The position numbers and the translations under genes were made by a program. A stretch of DNA of 64,000 bases. Source: Cynocephalus volans. Its lineage: Eukaryota > Chordata > Mammalia > Dermoptera > Cynocephalidae. How positions within the stretch are numbered: position 1 is the first letter of the stretch; each line of letters opens with the position of its first letter. Below, piece by piece: positions 1 to 11,736 of this stretch. The notes below the pieces were generated by a model that saw nothing but the letters and a program-made list of their open reading frames with translations, was not told where the DNA came from and ran no database searches. Where the stretch lies: NCBI RefSeq assembly GCF_027409185.1, contig NC_084463.1, positions 158,883,869 through 158,947,868 of the forward strand, written 5' to 3'.

Positions 1-525
1 TGTTCTCTGCCGCGGTAGCTCTGCAGCAGGAAAGACGCCGCAGTCAATATGTCAGTGAATGGGCGAGGCTGTGCTCCAATAAAAGGATTTAGGATTTTAT
101 TTTTATCTATTTCCAAAAGGAGATGGCAGGCTGGGTTTGACCCTGTTGGGAAAAATAGGAAAATGTCAGGGCCCCTCCGGTGTTCAGAGTCCTGCCGAGC
201 ATTTGCTGTGTACGAGTGTATGTGTAAGTTGTGTGTGGGCACCCAGGGGTCCAGGGTTGTGGACTTACGTATTAAAGACTAACAGCCCTGATCCACAGCG
301 CTTCTCAGAACTCTCAGAAGCCACTAGGACAGTTGCTCCTAGATCTGAATAAAACCCATTCATTTTTCTATACCCACGGCTCCCAGAACCTTTTTCCCCC
401 TATTACCTAGCTCACAGACCTGCGTGTGGAGGGTTTGTAACCCAATCTCTGCAACAGACTCGAGGGGTCTGTAAGCCCGAGCTTTACAGACCCATGGGCC
501 ATAGTTTGCCAACTCCTGGTGTGAA
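1..525 (+). mobile_element. hAT-Charlie-type DNA transposon remnant, interrupted
   Basis: Bases 1-165 read as the internal part of a Charlie-type non-autonomous element (GAATGGGCGAGGCTGTG, then CCAATAAAA and a GGCTGGGTTTGACCC stretch). Bases about 485-520 read as its terminal region (GGGCCATAGTTTGCCAACTC). About 320 bases of unrelated sequence lie between them and contain an AATAAA-type signal near 345, possibly an LTR piece. The family is assigned by recalled consensus only. An element of the same type, in reverse orientation, occupies the other end of the window. Confidence 0.55.
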
Positions 526-2231
526 ATATTCTGAAAAACACATAACGCCTCACACATTTTTGCGTGACAGCAAACATTTAAGAAATCCTAAATGTAAAAA
601 ATTTGCACAGGATGGAACTTTCGGCATATTGCATACGTGCTTTATGTGCATATTTTCTTCACGCCTTGGAATTGCACATGTAGCTCATCCAATTAGTGAA
701 AAATGTTTCTGTGTAATTTAAACAGCCAAGCCAGGCCTCAAATCAAACCAATTAGCCAAATCAGACTCAATTTCTTTTAGGAAAAAGACAATTTTTCAAT
801 TCAAATAAGCATGTTAGTGCACATTTCCAGGACACCGTGTCACTTTAGAATTCTAGCGCTGCGGTGGCACGTGTAAGGCAGGGCACCTCCCTCCACAGGC
901 TGCATGTTCCTTCCTGGAGCCCTCGCTGTCCCCACTGGGGGGCGTCCAGCGGTGTTTACACATTAGCCCCTGCACATAGATTCAGGATGGGGGAGGATTC
1001 AGCTCTTCTTTCATAAAGTAGGGGAAGGGGAGGGGGTAAAAAGAGGGGTGGACAGGAGAATCCACACCTTCTGGAAGGGAGCTCCCCCAGGATGGAGCCC
1101 ACGCTGCTGTGGTCACCAGGACATGGTGGGAAGTGCTCCTTGGTGCCCAGCAATGACTCTGCTGATGGGGTCTCCCTCCATTGAGCTGGGGAGGGCAGAC
1201 CTGTCTCTGGACGGGAGGGTGGCTTGCTGGAGGGTGGGCTGGGCCGCCTTATCGTGCATCTAGCAGCACTTCCAAAGGCTGTGCAGAATCCCAACGATCA
1301 GCCTGGCAGAGCCTGATGTTAGCGGGCGGTTGGCATCTGCAGTGCTTCTGAGCGCTCAGGACTCAAGTGAGCAGGGGCTGGGGGAGGCCGTTCTCTCATA
1401 CTGAGTTCGTCCCTTGCCCTGGGGCCTCCTTTTTGAGCCTCTTCTCCTCTGCAGGTGATGCATCCACCTGCCTTTCTCTCTCCCTCTCACTCTTCGTCTC
1501 TGCCACCTCTGTCTGTCTAGAAAGACCTTCTCTGTCGGTCTCAGCTCGTCTCTCTCTCTTCAAGAAAGCGGGCTTGTGAGAACTGCAGAATTCTCTGCAC
1601 ATGACTCCATCCAAACTCTGCCCTAATGGACAACCAAACTCTCCCATGGCTTGTAGCAGCACAAGCCTGTGTCCCTGGGACGAGCCCAGCCCCCCATTAA
1701 AGTGCCTGCTGGAGAAAGCTCTGTGCTGCCAAAAGAATTACCATTTGTTGTAGCCACACCTGACCATAGACCCTGACCTTCTCAAGTACTTCCTAAAAAG
1801 GTCTTACATTTGTGAATCCTTCCTCTGTCCCTTGGAGATGCATATATATCTCTTACAGCTCAGAAGTGTCTTTCTCAAGGACCTGAAAGTCATTCCTTTG
1901 ACATATCATCATGGGAAGGACAGGCCTCTGTGTCCTAATCTCTGTGTGAGGACAGAATCCTAAGTCTCATCACTGCCAGCCCCAGGCACAACTGGCCTCA
2001 CTGAGATCCCCCTGACCAGGTTTGGTCCTTTTTCACCTCCCTGCCTCTGCTGAGCCCCTGCCACATCCACTCTCCGCCCCCTCATCTCCCTTTAAAACGC
2101 CCAGTCACCTCCACACAAATCAGAGTGGCACTCAGCTCTTTCCCCTACTGTCAGTAGTGATGACTGAATAAAATCTGTTATTGTAAGTAATGTCCACCTT
2201 TGTTTATCTTTGACACCTGGAAACAATTCTG
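526..2231. other. Unassigned non-coding stretch, possible LTR fragment at its right end
   Basis: No exon-like signal is convincing here. Bases 1,440-1,560 are pyrimidine-rich (TCTC-type). Bases about 1,690-2,190 end in a short AATAAA context (GACTGAATAAAATCTG) followed by a T-rich stretch, which looks like the 3' part of an old LTR, but the family is not resolved. The open frames in this stretch are short and have no recognisable domain. Confidence 0.4.
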
Positions 2232-2564
2232 AATGTCTTTGTTTTTGTTTTGATTTGTTTTTTAATTGTATTTGTTTATTTATTTTTTATTGAAACATGA
2301 TTGATTGTACATATCTGTGGGGTGCAGCACTGAATAGCATACCTGTGTGCAATATGTGATGCTCAAATCAGGATAATTAGTATATGCAGCATTATACCCT
2401 GTAATCATTTTCTGTGGCCCTTTACCAATTTCTCGCTAATCCTCCCCCTCCCCCTTTCCCACCTCTGGTTTTCTTCCCTCCTTTTGAAAGTTCAGCGTGT
2501 TATTGTGATTGCTGTATCTTTCCTTCTCTTATTTATTGTTTATTTGTTTATTCTTTAGGCTCCC

Positions 2565-5500
2565 ATTTATGAGTGAGGACATGCAATATTTCTCTATCTG
2601 TGCCTAGCTTATTTCACTTAACATAATTTTCTCTAAGTTCATCCATGTTGCTGCAAATGACAGAATTTCATTTTTTCTTATGGCAGAGTAGTATTCCATT
2701 GTGGATATATACCACATTTTCCTTATCCAGTTATCCATCAATGGAATTTAGCTTGGTTCCAACTCTTGGCTATTGTAAATAGAGCTGTGATAAACATAGG
2801 AGTTCAGGTATCCCTTCCACATGATGATTTCCATTCATTTGGGTACATACTGACTAGTGAGATTGCTGGCTCATATGGTGGTTCTATCTGAAGTTGTTTG
2901 AAGAACCTACATACTGTTTTCCATAATGGCTGCACTAATTTACAGTCCCATCGACAATGTAGGAGGGTCCCCCTTTCTCAACATCCTCGCCAGCATTTGT
3001 TACTCTCTTTTTGATAATAGCTAGTCTAACTGGGGTAAGATGATATGTCAGTGTGATTTTGGTATGTCAGTGTGATTTTGATTTGCATTTCCCTGATGCT
3101 TAGCGATGTTGAGCATTTTTTCATGTGTCTGGTAGCCATTGATGTGTCTTCCTTTGAGAAATGCCTATTCAGCTCCTTTGCCCATGATTTAATCAGGTTA
3201 CTTGTTTTTTTGCTGTTAAGTTGTTTGAGTTCCATGTATATTCTGGATATTAATCTCTTGTTGAATGCATAGCTTGCAGATATTTTCTCCCATTGTCTTT
3301 TCACTCTGTTAATTGTTTCTTTTGTTGTGCAGAAGCTTTTTAGTTTGATGTAATCCCATTTGTTTACTTTTCTTTTGTTGCCTGTGCTTTTGGTGTCTTA
3401 TTCATAAAGTCTTTACCCAGACCTACTTCCTGAACTATTTCCCCTAAGTTTTCTTCTAGAAGTTTTATAGTTCAGGTCATATATTAAGTTTTTAATCCAT
3501 TTTGAGTTGATTTTAGTATATGGCAAGAGGTCCAGGTCTAGTTTCATTCTTCTACATACGGATGTCCAGTTTTCCCAGTGCCATTTATTAAAGAGGCAAT
3601 CCTTTCCCCTATGTATGTTCTTGGTGCCTTTGTTGAAGATCAGTTGGCTGTAAGTATGTGGGTTGATTTCTGGATTCTCTATTCTATTCCATTAGTCTGA
3701 GCATCTGTTTTTATGCCAGAACTATACTTCTTTGGTTACTGCAGCTTTGTAGTATAATTTGAAGTCAGGTAATTTCATGCCACTCTCATGTAATGGCTTT
3801 ATTTTATTTTGCTCAGGATTGCTTTGGCCATTTGGGGTCTTTTGTTGTTCCATATGAATGTTAGGATTCTTTTTCCTATTTCTGTGAAGAATGTGATTGA
3901 CATTTTGATGGGGACTGCACTGAACCTGTAGATCACTTTGGGTAGTATGGACATTTTCACAATGTTGATTCTTCCAATCCATGAGCATGGAATACCTTTC
4001 CATCCTTTTGTGTCCTCTTTAATTTCTTTCAGCAGTGATTCACAGATCTCATTGTAGTGATCTTTCACTTGTTTGGTTAAATTGATTCCCAGGTATTTTA
4101 TTTTTTGATGACTATTGTAAATGGGCTTCCTTTCTTGATTCTTTTTCTGCTAGTTCATTACTGGAGTATAGAAACGCTACTGATTTTTTCATGTTGCTTT
4201 TGTATCCTGCAACTTTACTGAAATTATTTATCAGCTCTAAGAGTTTTTTTTTATAGTCTTTAGATTTTTCTATATATAGCATCTTGTCTTCCACAAATGG
4301 AGACAGTGTGACTTCATTTTTTCTAATCTGGATGCCCTTTATTTCTTTCTCTTGCCTGATTGCTCTGGCTAGTACTTCAACACTATGTTAAATAGGAGTG
4401 GTGAGAGTGGGCATCCTTGTTTCTGCTCCCATTCAGGATGATGTTGGCAGTGGGTTTGTTATATATGGCTTTTATGTTGTTGAGATATTTTCCTTCTATA
4501 CCTAATTCTCTGAGAGTCTTTATCATAAAGGGATGTTGAATTTTGTTGAATACTTTTTCTACAACTGCTGAGATAATCATATGATTTTTGTCCTTGACTC
4601 TGTTGATGTGGTGTATCACATTTATTGACTTGCATATGTTGAAACATCCTTGCATCCCTAGGATGAATCCCACTTGATCATGAGGTATAATTTTTTTAAT
4701 CTGTTACTGTATTCTATTTGCTAACATTTTGTTGAGGATTTTTGAGTCTATGTTCATCAGAGATATTGGCCTGTAGTTTTCTTTTTTTGTTGTGTCTTCA
4801 TCTGGTTTTGGTATCATGGTGATGCTGGCATCAGAATGAGTTTGGGAGAATGGCCTCTCTTTCAATTTTTTGGAATAGTATGAAGAGAATTGGTATTAAT
4901 TCCTCTTTAAAGGTTTGATAGAATTTGGCAGTAAAGCCATTCAGTCCTGGGCTTTCTTTGTTGGGAGACTGCTGATTACTTCAATCTCATTGCTTGTTAT
5001 TGGTCTCTTCATTTTTCTATTTCTTCTTTGTTCAGTCTTGATAGTTTCTATGTTTCCAGAAATTTATCCATTTCCTCCAGGTTTTCAAATTTATTGGCAT
5101 ATGGTTATTTATAATAGTCTCTAATGATTCTTTGCATTTCTGTGGTATCAGTTGTAATGTCTCCTTTTTCATTTCTGATCTTTATTATTTCAGTCTTCTG
5201 TCTTCTTTTTATAGTCAGTCTCGCTAATGGTTTGTCTATTTTGTTTATCTTCTCAAAAAAAACTTTTCTTCATTGATCTTTTTTTGTGCCTATTACATTT
5301 AGTTCTGCTCTGATTTTATTTCTCTCTGTCTGCTAATTGTGGGATCAGATTGTTCTTGTTTTTCTAGTTCTTTAACATGTAGCATTGGGTTTTTTATTTG
5401 AAATCTTTCTATTCCTTTGACATAAGCATTTATTGTAATAAACTTCCCTCTTAGTACTGCTTTTGTTGTATCCCACAGGTTTTGGTATGATTTGTCATTA

Positions 5501-6340
5501 TTTTTATTAGTTTTGAAAAAAATTTTTATTTCCTTTTTAATTTCTACTTAGACCAATATGTCATTCAGGAGTATATTGTTTAATTTTCACTTGTTTGTAT
5601 AGTTTCCAGAATTTTGCTTGTTATTGATTTCAAGTTTTAATCCATTGTGGTCTGAAAAGATGCCTGAAATTATTTCAATTTTAAAAAAATTGTTGAGACT
5701 TGATTTGTGACCTAACATGTTGTCTATCCTGGAGAACGTTCCATGTGCTGATGAGAAAAATGTATATTCTGTAGTTGTTGGGTGAAATATTCTGTAGATA
5801 TCTGCCAAGTCCAACTTGTCAAAAACATAGCTTAAATCCTGTGTTTGTCTGTTGATTTGTTGCTGAGATGATCAGGCCAATGTTGAGAGAGGGGTGTTCA
5901 GGTACCCAAGGATTCTTGTATTGGGGTCTACCTCTCTCTTTAGGTCTAATAGTGTTTAGTTTATATATCTGGCTGCTCCAATGTTGGGTGCATATATATT
6001 TATGATTATTATGTCTTCCTGCTGGATAGATCCCTTTATCATATACATGGCCTTCTCTGACTCTTTTTACAGTTTTTGGTTTAAAGTCTATTTTATCCAA
6101 TATAAGAATAACACTCCTGCTCATTTTTGGTTTTCATATGCATGGTATGTCTTTTCCATCCCTTCACTCTTAGTCCATGTGTCTCTTTACAGGTGAGGTG
6201 AGTCTCTTATAGACAGAATATAGTTGGTCTAGCTTTTTAATCCAATCAGTCAGTCTGTGTTTTTTGAGTGGTGAATTTAATCCATTTACATTTAGGGTTT
6301 TTATTGAAAGGCATTGTTTTACTCTTGGCATTTTATTCAT
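2565..6340 (-). pseudogene. L1 ORF2 remnant (endonuclease/reverse transcriptase)
   Basis: Minus-strand frames show degraded L1 ORF2. The endonuclease portion lies about 5,590-6,340, with the conserved stretch around GATATCTACAGAATATTTCA. The reverse transcriptase lies about 3,700-5,400, with fragments such as the [12 protein letters not shown] and [17 protein letters not shown] region. The C-terminal region with [16 protein letters not shown] lies at about 3,026-3,300. The frame is cut into pieces of 60-110 residues, so no functional enzyme is encoded. In active relatives the product nicks target DNA and copies L1 RNA. Confidence 0.8.
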
Positions 6341-6479
6341 ATTCGTTTGGATGTTTTAAATATCTTTTGTTTCTTTCTCCCCCTTTTATTGTTTGTCTTC
6401 TATGTTTGTTGGTTTTTGAGGTGGAAACATATAGTTTCTTTCTCTTTTTGTTTGCATTTTCCTTCTACCATGGATTTTG

Positions 6480-7550
6480 TTCTTTCATGAATATTCATGG
6501 TAGTGATTATCATTTTTTGGACTCCAGATGCAGAACTCCCTTGAGGATTTCTTTCAGGGCAGGTTGTGTGGTTGTGAACTCTCACATCCTGTTTTCTTCT
6601 GGCCTGTAGAGTTTCTATGGAGAAGTGTGCTGTTAGTCTGATGGGTACTCCCTTATAAGTGGCTTGATGCTTTTCTCTTCCTGTTTTTAGGATTCTTTCT
6701 CTGTCTTTGAGTTTTGCCAGTTTGACTATAATGTGTCTCAGAGAGGACCTTTTTGAACTGAATCTGTTGAGGGATCTTTGAGCCTCCTGCTTCTGAAAGT
6801 CTGTGTCACTCCCTATACCTGGGAAGTTTTTCTTTATTATTTTGTTGAATATGTTTTCAATTCATTTTTCTTTCTCCTCCCCTTCTAGAACACCCATGAT
6901 TCAGATGTTTGCACTTAAGATTGTCTGCTAGCTCTCTTAGATTTTCTTCATTTTTTTTCATACTTTTGTCTTTTTTTTTTTTTTTTTTTCCTCCACCTGG
7001 TTTATTTCAAAGAGACTGTCTTCAGGATCAGAAATTTTTTCTTCTAATTGTTCTATCCTGCTGTTTAAGTTCTCAGTTGTGTTTTTTATTTCATTGAATA
7101 TAGCCTTCAGTTCCAGGAGTTCTGCTACATTCTTTTTTAAGGTATTTATCTCTTTGTAAATTTCCTCCTTCATATCCTGGATAGGTTTTTTCATTTCATG
7201 TGTTGTGTAAAGTCTTCTTGTATTTCATTGAGTTTTCTTAAGACTGTTGCTTGGAATTCCAATTCAGTTATTTCAACAGTTTTGTGCTCTTCGGGGTCAG
7301 GTACTTGATAATTATTGTATTCCTTTGATAGTGTCATATTTTCTTATTTTTTTATATGTCTGGTGTCTCTATGTTGATGTCTTGTCATCTGGTAGAGCAA
7401 CTGCTTCCTCTCTGGAGTGGCTCCTTCTGAGTCCTTTCTTCCCCTGGTTGGGGGATGGTTTGGTGGTGGCTGGAAATTTTCTCCTTTACTCTATTTTTCT
7501 TCCTTACTCTATCTTTGAGGAGAGAGACCTCCTCTTGTAATGTGTTTTAT
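6480..7550 (-). pseudogene. L1 ORF1 remnant (RNA-binding coiled-coil protein)
   Basis: The longest surviving piece, 6,958-7,194 on the - strand, encodes a charged coiled-coil segment (MKKPIQDMKEEIYKEINTLK onward, then heptad-like ELLELKAIFNEI). This is the N-terminal half of L1 ORF1p. A C-terminal piece is visible at about 6,490-6,560. Poly-K coding slippage (a T run at 6,971-6,989) and stops break the frame. The family protein coats L1 RNA as a trimer; this copy is dead. Confidence 0.75.
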
Positions 7551-8209
7551 ATTGACTGTTAAGTATGATATTTTAGTATTGGTCCCTGGTGGACATAGTC
7601 ATGTAGCCTCCATGTGGGTACTTTGGCTGTATTCAGTGTTGGAGTTGTGTGTGAGTGATTCTGTGGCCTAGACACTGGGACACTTAGTGATTTCTCACTG
7701 AGGTTATTGATGCTGTGTTGGGTCATCAGGGACATGGATGAGCTCTTGAGTTCTTGGGAGAAGTAACTGAATGCCCTTCTTTTGCTGGGGAGGGTGATTC
7801 TTGGTGGGCTAGATGGCACCCCAGCTAATGTCCCATGATGCCAATGGGTTCACTGGAGTACACTAGAGTTCCTCAGTTTGAATGGGTGACCCTGGGTAGA
7901 GTTTCTCTTTCCTCTTTCCTACAGACATAGGCTCCTCCTGGGTCTTTTCTTCCCTTGGTTGGGGGATGGTTTGGTGGTGGCTGAGACTTTTCTCCCTTAC
8001 TCTATTTGGCTGTCCTGTGTTTCTGCACTCTATGGAGATCCCTGGATCAGGGCAATCACATGAGCTGTCCACATAGCTCCTACCCCCAGATGCACTACTG
8101 GGTGGGGCAGCATAATTATCCCTATGCGTTGGGACACTGAGTCACAGGTCTATGCTTACTCACCTCTTTCATTGAGCTCCACTGGTGAGCCTCCTTGTGT
8201 CAATGCACT

Positions 8210-8620
8210 AGAATGGTTAGTGTGCCACCTGCATGGCAGCAGTGGCTGCTGTGGTGGCAGTTGCTGCTGCTGTGGCAGGTGGCCACCCCCTGTGGTGGCA
8301 GTGGCAGCAGGGTGACCCTGCAGTGGTGGTAGCTGTGGTGGTGGCTATGGTGGGCCACCTTCTCCTGGTAGTGTCTGTGGCAAGCTGCATGCACAGCAGC
8401 TGTTGCTATGGCTGGAGCAATGGGCAGCTCACACGACAATGATGTCTGTGGCAGGCCACCTGTGCAAAGGCAGTGGCTGCAGTGGTAGTGTATGCAATGG
8501 TAGCAGGCCACACACATGACAGCAGTGCCTGCAGTGGTGGAGGTGGGCTACAGCAGCGGTGGTGGGCTGCCTGCATGACAGCAGTGGCTGCAGTGGGCCA
8601 CCCACGTGACTACTTCTCTA
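8210..8620 (-). repeat. Imperfect GTGGTGGC/CAGCAGTGGCTGC repeat block in the L1 5'UTR
   Basis: The + strand shows repeated combinations of GGCAGCAGTGGCTGC, GTGGTGGC and GGCCACC-like units, spaced irregularly at roughly 60-90 bases. The block forms part of the 5'UTR of the full-length L1. It generates spurious His/Cys-rich and Ala/Val-rich open frames on both strands that are not genes. Other L1 5' ends in the window (17.9 kb and 46.3 kb) are also internally repetitive, suggesting monomer-style L1 promoters in this lineage. Confidence 0.6.
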
Positions 8621-8889
8621 CAAGAAGATGGGCAACCATTCTGGACTGGACAATGGCACTGGCACTGCAGCAGTTGTTGCGGTGAGCCCATTCTCATCTT
8701 CTTCTGCAGGAGGAATGCACCTTGGGCACCTCTAGTCTGTCATTTTCCTAGAAGTCCCCCCCCCACCACCAAATGTCTTCAAATAAAAGAGACAATGCAT
8801 TTTTTCCCTTTCTTTTCCCCTGCCATTCACATGATTCAAATTCATTGATATTCCACAGAAATCTTCTCTGTGGTAGCTCTTTGGAATAT

Positions 8890-9075
8890 TTGCTTCCTGG
8901 CAGTGACAGGTGTTAGCACACCGGATGGGAAATCCAGCAAGTCTGAGCCTCGTCGTTCACCAGCTGTGTGGCATTTCCTGAGTTCTTTACACTCTCCATC
9001 CTCAGTCTTCACCTCTGGAAAGTGGGAATAAGAATGCTTCCTCATAGGGTTGCAATAATAACAATTAATAAGGAG
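8890..9075 (+). repeat. MIR-type ancient SINE
   Basis: The stretch reads CACCAGCTGTGTGGCATTTC, then a CTC-rich tract, CACCTCTGGAAAGTGGGAATA, then CTCATAGGGTTG followed by an ATTAA-rich tail. This is the order of core motifs in mammalian MIR elements. It is heavily diverged, as expected for the family. Confidence 0.65.
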
Positions 9076-9941
9076 ATTAAGAAAAATCCAGAGCCAATAA
9101 AGTCCTCATCACAGTGCTGATATCTAGAAAGCAGTCGTTCTGAGAGTCTTTTTGGTCCCCTCCACCTCCAGTTCCACCTGTGCTGGTCTCTTAGACACAG
9201 TGACGAGGGCAGAGGCGGCCCACAGGATCAGAGTGGGCAGTCTCAGCTGCTGTCTCTCCGGTCCACACCAGCTGCACTGGCACCCAACCCTCAGGGTCAC
9301 CCTCACATCTCCACCGTTTTTTCAGAGTTTCCGCTTCCTTTTGCAGAAGCCCCTTCCTATCAGCGCAGGCGAGACCGTCTTATTTCACGGGAGCACATCC
9401 TCGTGCTACGCACAGTCCAGCCTTTGTCAGCAGAGGAATCCTGAGCACCTGCTCTGTGCCTGGTCATGTGCCGAGCACTGGGTACCAAGAACACTGCAGG
9501 CAGGTCCCTGCCCTCAAGCCCTGGATGCTGAGAGTTCCCTGGGTGATTTCCCCCATGTCACACCCGCTTCTAGGCTCCCAGTCGGCCAGCCCTGACCTAG
9601 ACCGTCGGGGCACTGTCCCTCTGTCCTTTCCACAGCTCCCCCCTGCAGGTTTATTTGGCTTTAAATGCCCACTGGGTGTGTGGAGTCTCCCTGCTTTGAG
9701 TCTGTATTTCACACCGAGGGCTCCTTCTTGCATTCATTCTTTCTCCACCGGGCACCTCCTCTCCTTTCCTGGCTGGCCTGACCTCTTGGCATCCTACGTC
9801 CCTGCCAGTATTTGTTCCTCCTGCGATTTGGGAGAAGGGGACAAGGCCAGATGGATCTTTCCTGAGCTGCAGGCTCCTGGTGTATGTATTCGAGGTCTGA
9901 CCCTTGGTGCTGAATGTAACGCTCTTTCTCTTCTGTTGCAG
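9076..9941. other. Presumed last intron of the PLAAT2-like gene
   Basis: No upstream PLAAT exon is visible here or anywhere to the left on the + strand, so exons 1-3 would lie outside the window. Bases 9,921-9,941 form a good acceptor (a pyrimidine tract then TTGCAG). A 210-codon open frame runs through this stretch into the exon, but its upstream part has no recognisable domain and I regard it as intronic read-through. Confidence 0.5.
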
Positions 9942-10088
9942 GTCACTGATGTGATCATGACAATAGGTGTGAGAGCAGGCGTCCTAGGAGCTAGCCTGGC
10001 TGTTGCAATTCTCATCTGTAATCTGCTGACCAGAAGCAAGCAGGAAACAACATGGATCCAAGGAATTGTCCTGACAGCAGCCAGTTAG
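9942..10088 (+). CDS. PLAAT2: PLAAT2-like terminal coding exon (C-terminal membrane anchor)
   Basis: An acceptor (CTTCTGTTGCAG) precedes an in-frame exon beginning VTDVIMTIGVRAGVLGASLA and ending in a TAG stop at 10,086-10,088. PLAAT enzymes are small LRAT-fold thiol phospholipases/acyltransferases that move acyl chains between phospholipids and use a C-terminal hydrophobic helix to sit in membranes. This exon matches that helix, including the V(T)xxxxTxGV start and the basic LLTRSKQ end typical of PLAAT2. The reading frame continues about 13 codons beyond where I expect the PLAAT2 stop, giving an extended tail. Phase 0 at the acceptor agrees with the family. The catalytic exons are not in the window, so whether the gene is intact is unknown. 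PLAAT3 is an alternative assignment. Confidence 0.7.
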   Translation, partial: VTDVIMTIGVRAGVLGASLAVAILICNLLTRSKQETTWIQGIVLTAAS

Positions 10089-10165
10089 GATTGGGGAATC
10101 TGGTTTAGCCAGCAGAAGTGGGGCTTGATTTGATTTCACAGTGTATGATTATGAACATTTACTTT

Positions 10166-10171
10166 AATAAA
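10166..10171 (+). promoter_or_regulatory. Polyadenylation signal of the PLAAT2-like gene
   Basis: AATAAA occurs 78 bases after the stop codon of the + strand terminal exon, in the context ACTTTAATAAAGC. The short 3'UTR is plausible for a PLAAT gene. A MaLR LTR begins about 80 bases further on. Confidence 0.6.
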
Positions 10172-10300
10172 GCTAAATAGAAGCATAAGAAGATGTTATT
10201 TGGGGAAGATGTCACTCAGCATGAACTCTATGGAAGACGCAGTTGGCCTCTGTTCTGGACTGAATGTTTGTGTTTCCTTCTCACCTCAAGTTCATACGTT

Positions 10301-10955
10301 CGATGCTGGTGGAGAACAGTCTGGGAAGGCCTGGTAGTTGGCTTTAACCCACCCCATCCTCTTACCAGGTTCTTCATTCTGCCACAGGAAAGAATTCAAG
10401 AGCAGTCACAGTAGGAAGTAAGAACAGGTTTAATATAATGAATAAGAGATAGAGATTTCACAGAGAGAGTGCGGCCTAGCTCCGGAGATCCAGCAGGGCC
10501 CACGCCAGGTCTAACACAAAAGTAAGAAATACGCTCTGAAAGTCTAGTACAGAGTGCAGGCTGGCTCGAGAGCGTGAGCAGGTGCTCGCCAAAAGTAAGT
10601 TTGACTCATAAGAAAGATACACACCTCAGCCAGCCAAGGGAGGGTTGGCCCTGGGAAAGGGAGCAACAACCCTGCCTTCTGCTGGAATTCGACCTTTACA
10701 GTCTGGCTATCTAATACATATTTATGCCATCTAATGAATATAAATTTCACTTTACTGAGCATACTTAGCTACTGGATTTGCATAAGTCATCCCCCCGAGG
10801 TCTCGCATTGGTCAGAAAACAGGTTCAACTTGCAACAGTAACTCTTCTCGAGGGGAGGGCCTAGAAGAGGGCCCCCGAGACCTTGGGGAATGGCTTGAAA
10901 CCCAGAGGTGTATCCTGTAACCTGAACCCAGGGAAACTGAGCGCCTCCTATCTCA
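10301..10955 (-). mobile_element. Solo ERV LTR nested in the MLT1 LTR
   Basis: The block has an antisense polyA-type signal (GGTTTAATATAATGAATAAG), R/U5-like sequence and a CTCGAGGGGAGGGCCTAGAAG section. It is homologous to 21,455-22,262 over its whole length. It splits the MLT1 LTR cleanly between CATACGTT and TGTTGAAG. No internal retroviral sequence is present, so it is a solo LTR. Family name unresolved (ERV1-like by structure). Confidence 0.7.
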
Positions 10956-11009
10956 TGTTGAAGCTCTAACCCCCAATGTGATGGTATTTAAAGATAGAGC
11001 CATTGGGAG

Positions 11010-11444
11010 TGTGAAAGTTGTCAGAGTCAAAATGGGGTGACATGTGTCAAATCCTAATGACATGGAGCTGGGGAAGGGCACAAAGAATTCTCATGCACGA
11101 ATGCCTGATACCAAGAAGTATCACAGAAGACTCTGCCAAACCACAACCTAGCATAAAAGCCATTACAACCTCCCACAAAAAACACTTCTGCTAGGACATC
11201 TGCCCAGCAGCTGCCTGTCTAACCTTGGGCTGATGCCACACTTGTTACTGATCCTTGTGGTAAAGCACAATTGTTTCAAAACAACTTATGCAGCCTTCAT
11301 TGTTTTTTCCTTTAAAAACCCCATCTTCCTTTGTCTCCCTGAATGTGCCCATAGTTTACAAAGGCACTGTATTCCACATTGCAATGCCCACTTTACATAA
11401 GAATAAACTTATTATCTTTGAAGAATCTCTCTTTGTCTGTTATT
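11010..11444 (+). mobile_element. Second solo LTR nested in the MLT1 LTR
   Basis: It starts TGTGAAAGTTGTCAGAGTCA and continues with AAAATGGGGTGACATGTGTC, with a late AATAAAC signal at 11,402. It resembles the LTR at about 57,915-58,360, which begins with the same TGTGAAAGTTGCCAG motif. It interrupts the MLT1 copy between GGGAG and the GTAATTAGGT region. Confidence 0.65.
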
Positions 11445-11736
11445 TAGTTTGAAATGATGTAATTAGGTGTAGGGGAGATCATGAGGGTAGAGCTCCTATG
11501 ATGGGATTAGTGTCCTTTGAGGAAGAGGAAGAGAGACCAGAGCTCTCTCTGCCATGTGAGGACCTAGTGAGCAGGTGATTGTCTGCAAGCCAGGAAGAAT
11601 GCCGTCACCAGACACCAAATCTGTTGGCCCCTTGATCTTGAACTTGTGGCCTGCACTACTGTGAGAAATAAAGGTCTGCTGTTTAAGCCACCCAGGCTGT
11701 GGCACGTTGCTGTAGGAGCCTGAGCTGACTAATGCA

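Larger units (their letters stand above)
2240..8771 (-). mobile_element. Full-length but decayed LINE-1, reverse orientation
   Basis: A contiguous L1 reads on the - strand from a G-rich 5' end near 8,771 (the complement of a C run followed by CCACC) to a T-rich 3' end at 2,240. The 5'UTR occupies about 7,550-8,771, ORF1 about 6,480-7,550, ORF2 about 2,565-6,340, then the 3'UTR. An 8-bp direct repeat AATGTCTT flanks it at 2,232-2,239 and 8,772-8,779, consistent with a short target-site duplication. Both reading frames are broken by many stops and indels, so it is inactive. It probably sits in the last intron of the PLAAT2-like gene whose terminal exon follows at 9,942. Confidence 0.85.
10251..11736 (+). 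mobile_element. MLT1-type MaLR LTR split by two later LTR insertions
   Basis: Three blocks form one MaLR LTR on the + strand: 10,251-10,300 (GGACTGAATGTTTGTG start), 10,956-11,009 (TTGAAGCTCTAACCCCCAAT) and about 11,445-11,736 (ending GTGAGAAATAAAGGTCTG and GACTAATGCA). The order and junctions show that other LTRs inserted at 10,301 and 11,010. Confidence 0.8.

Noticed and set aside
8200..8517. His/Cys-rich 105-codon - frame, metal-binding look
   Set aside because: It is translation of the imperfect GTGGTGGC repeat in the L1 5'UTR.
9456..10088. 210-codon + frame ending in the PLAAT2-like exon
   Set aside because: Only the part after the acceptor at 9,941 resembles PLAAT; the upstream part looks like intronic read-through.
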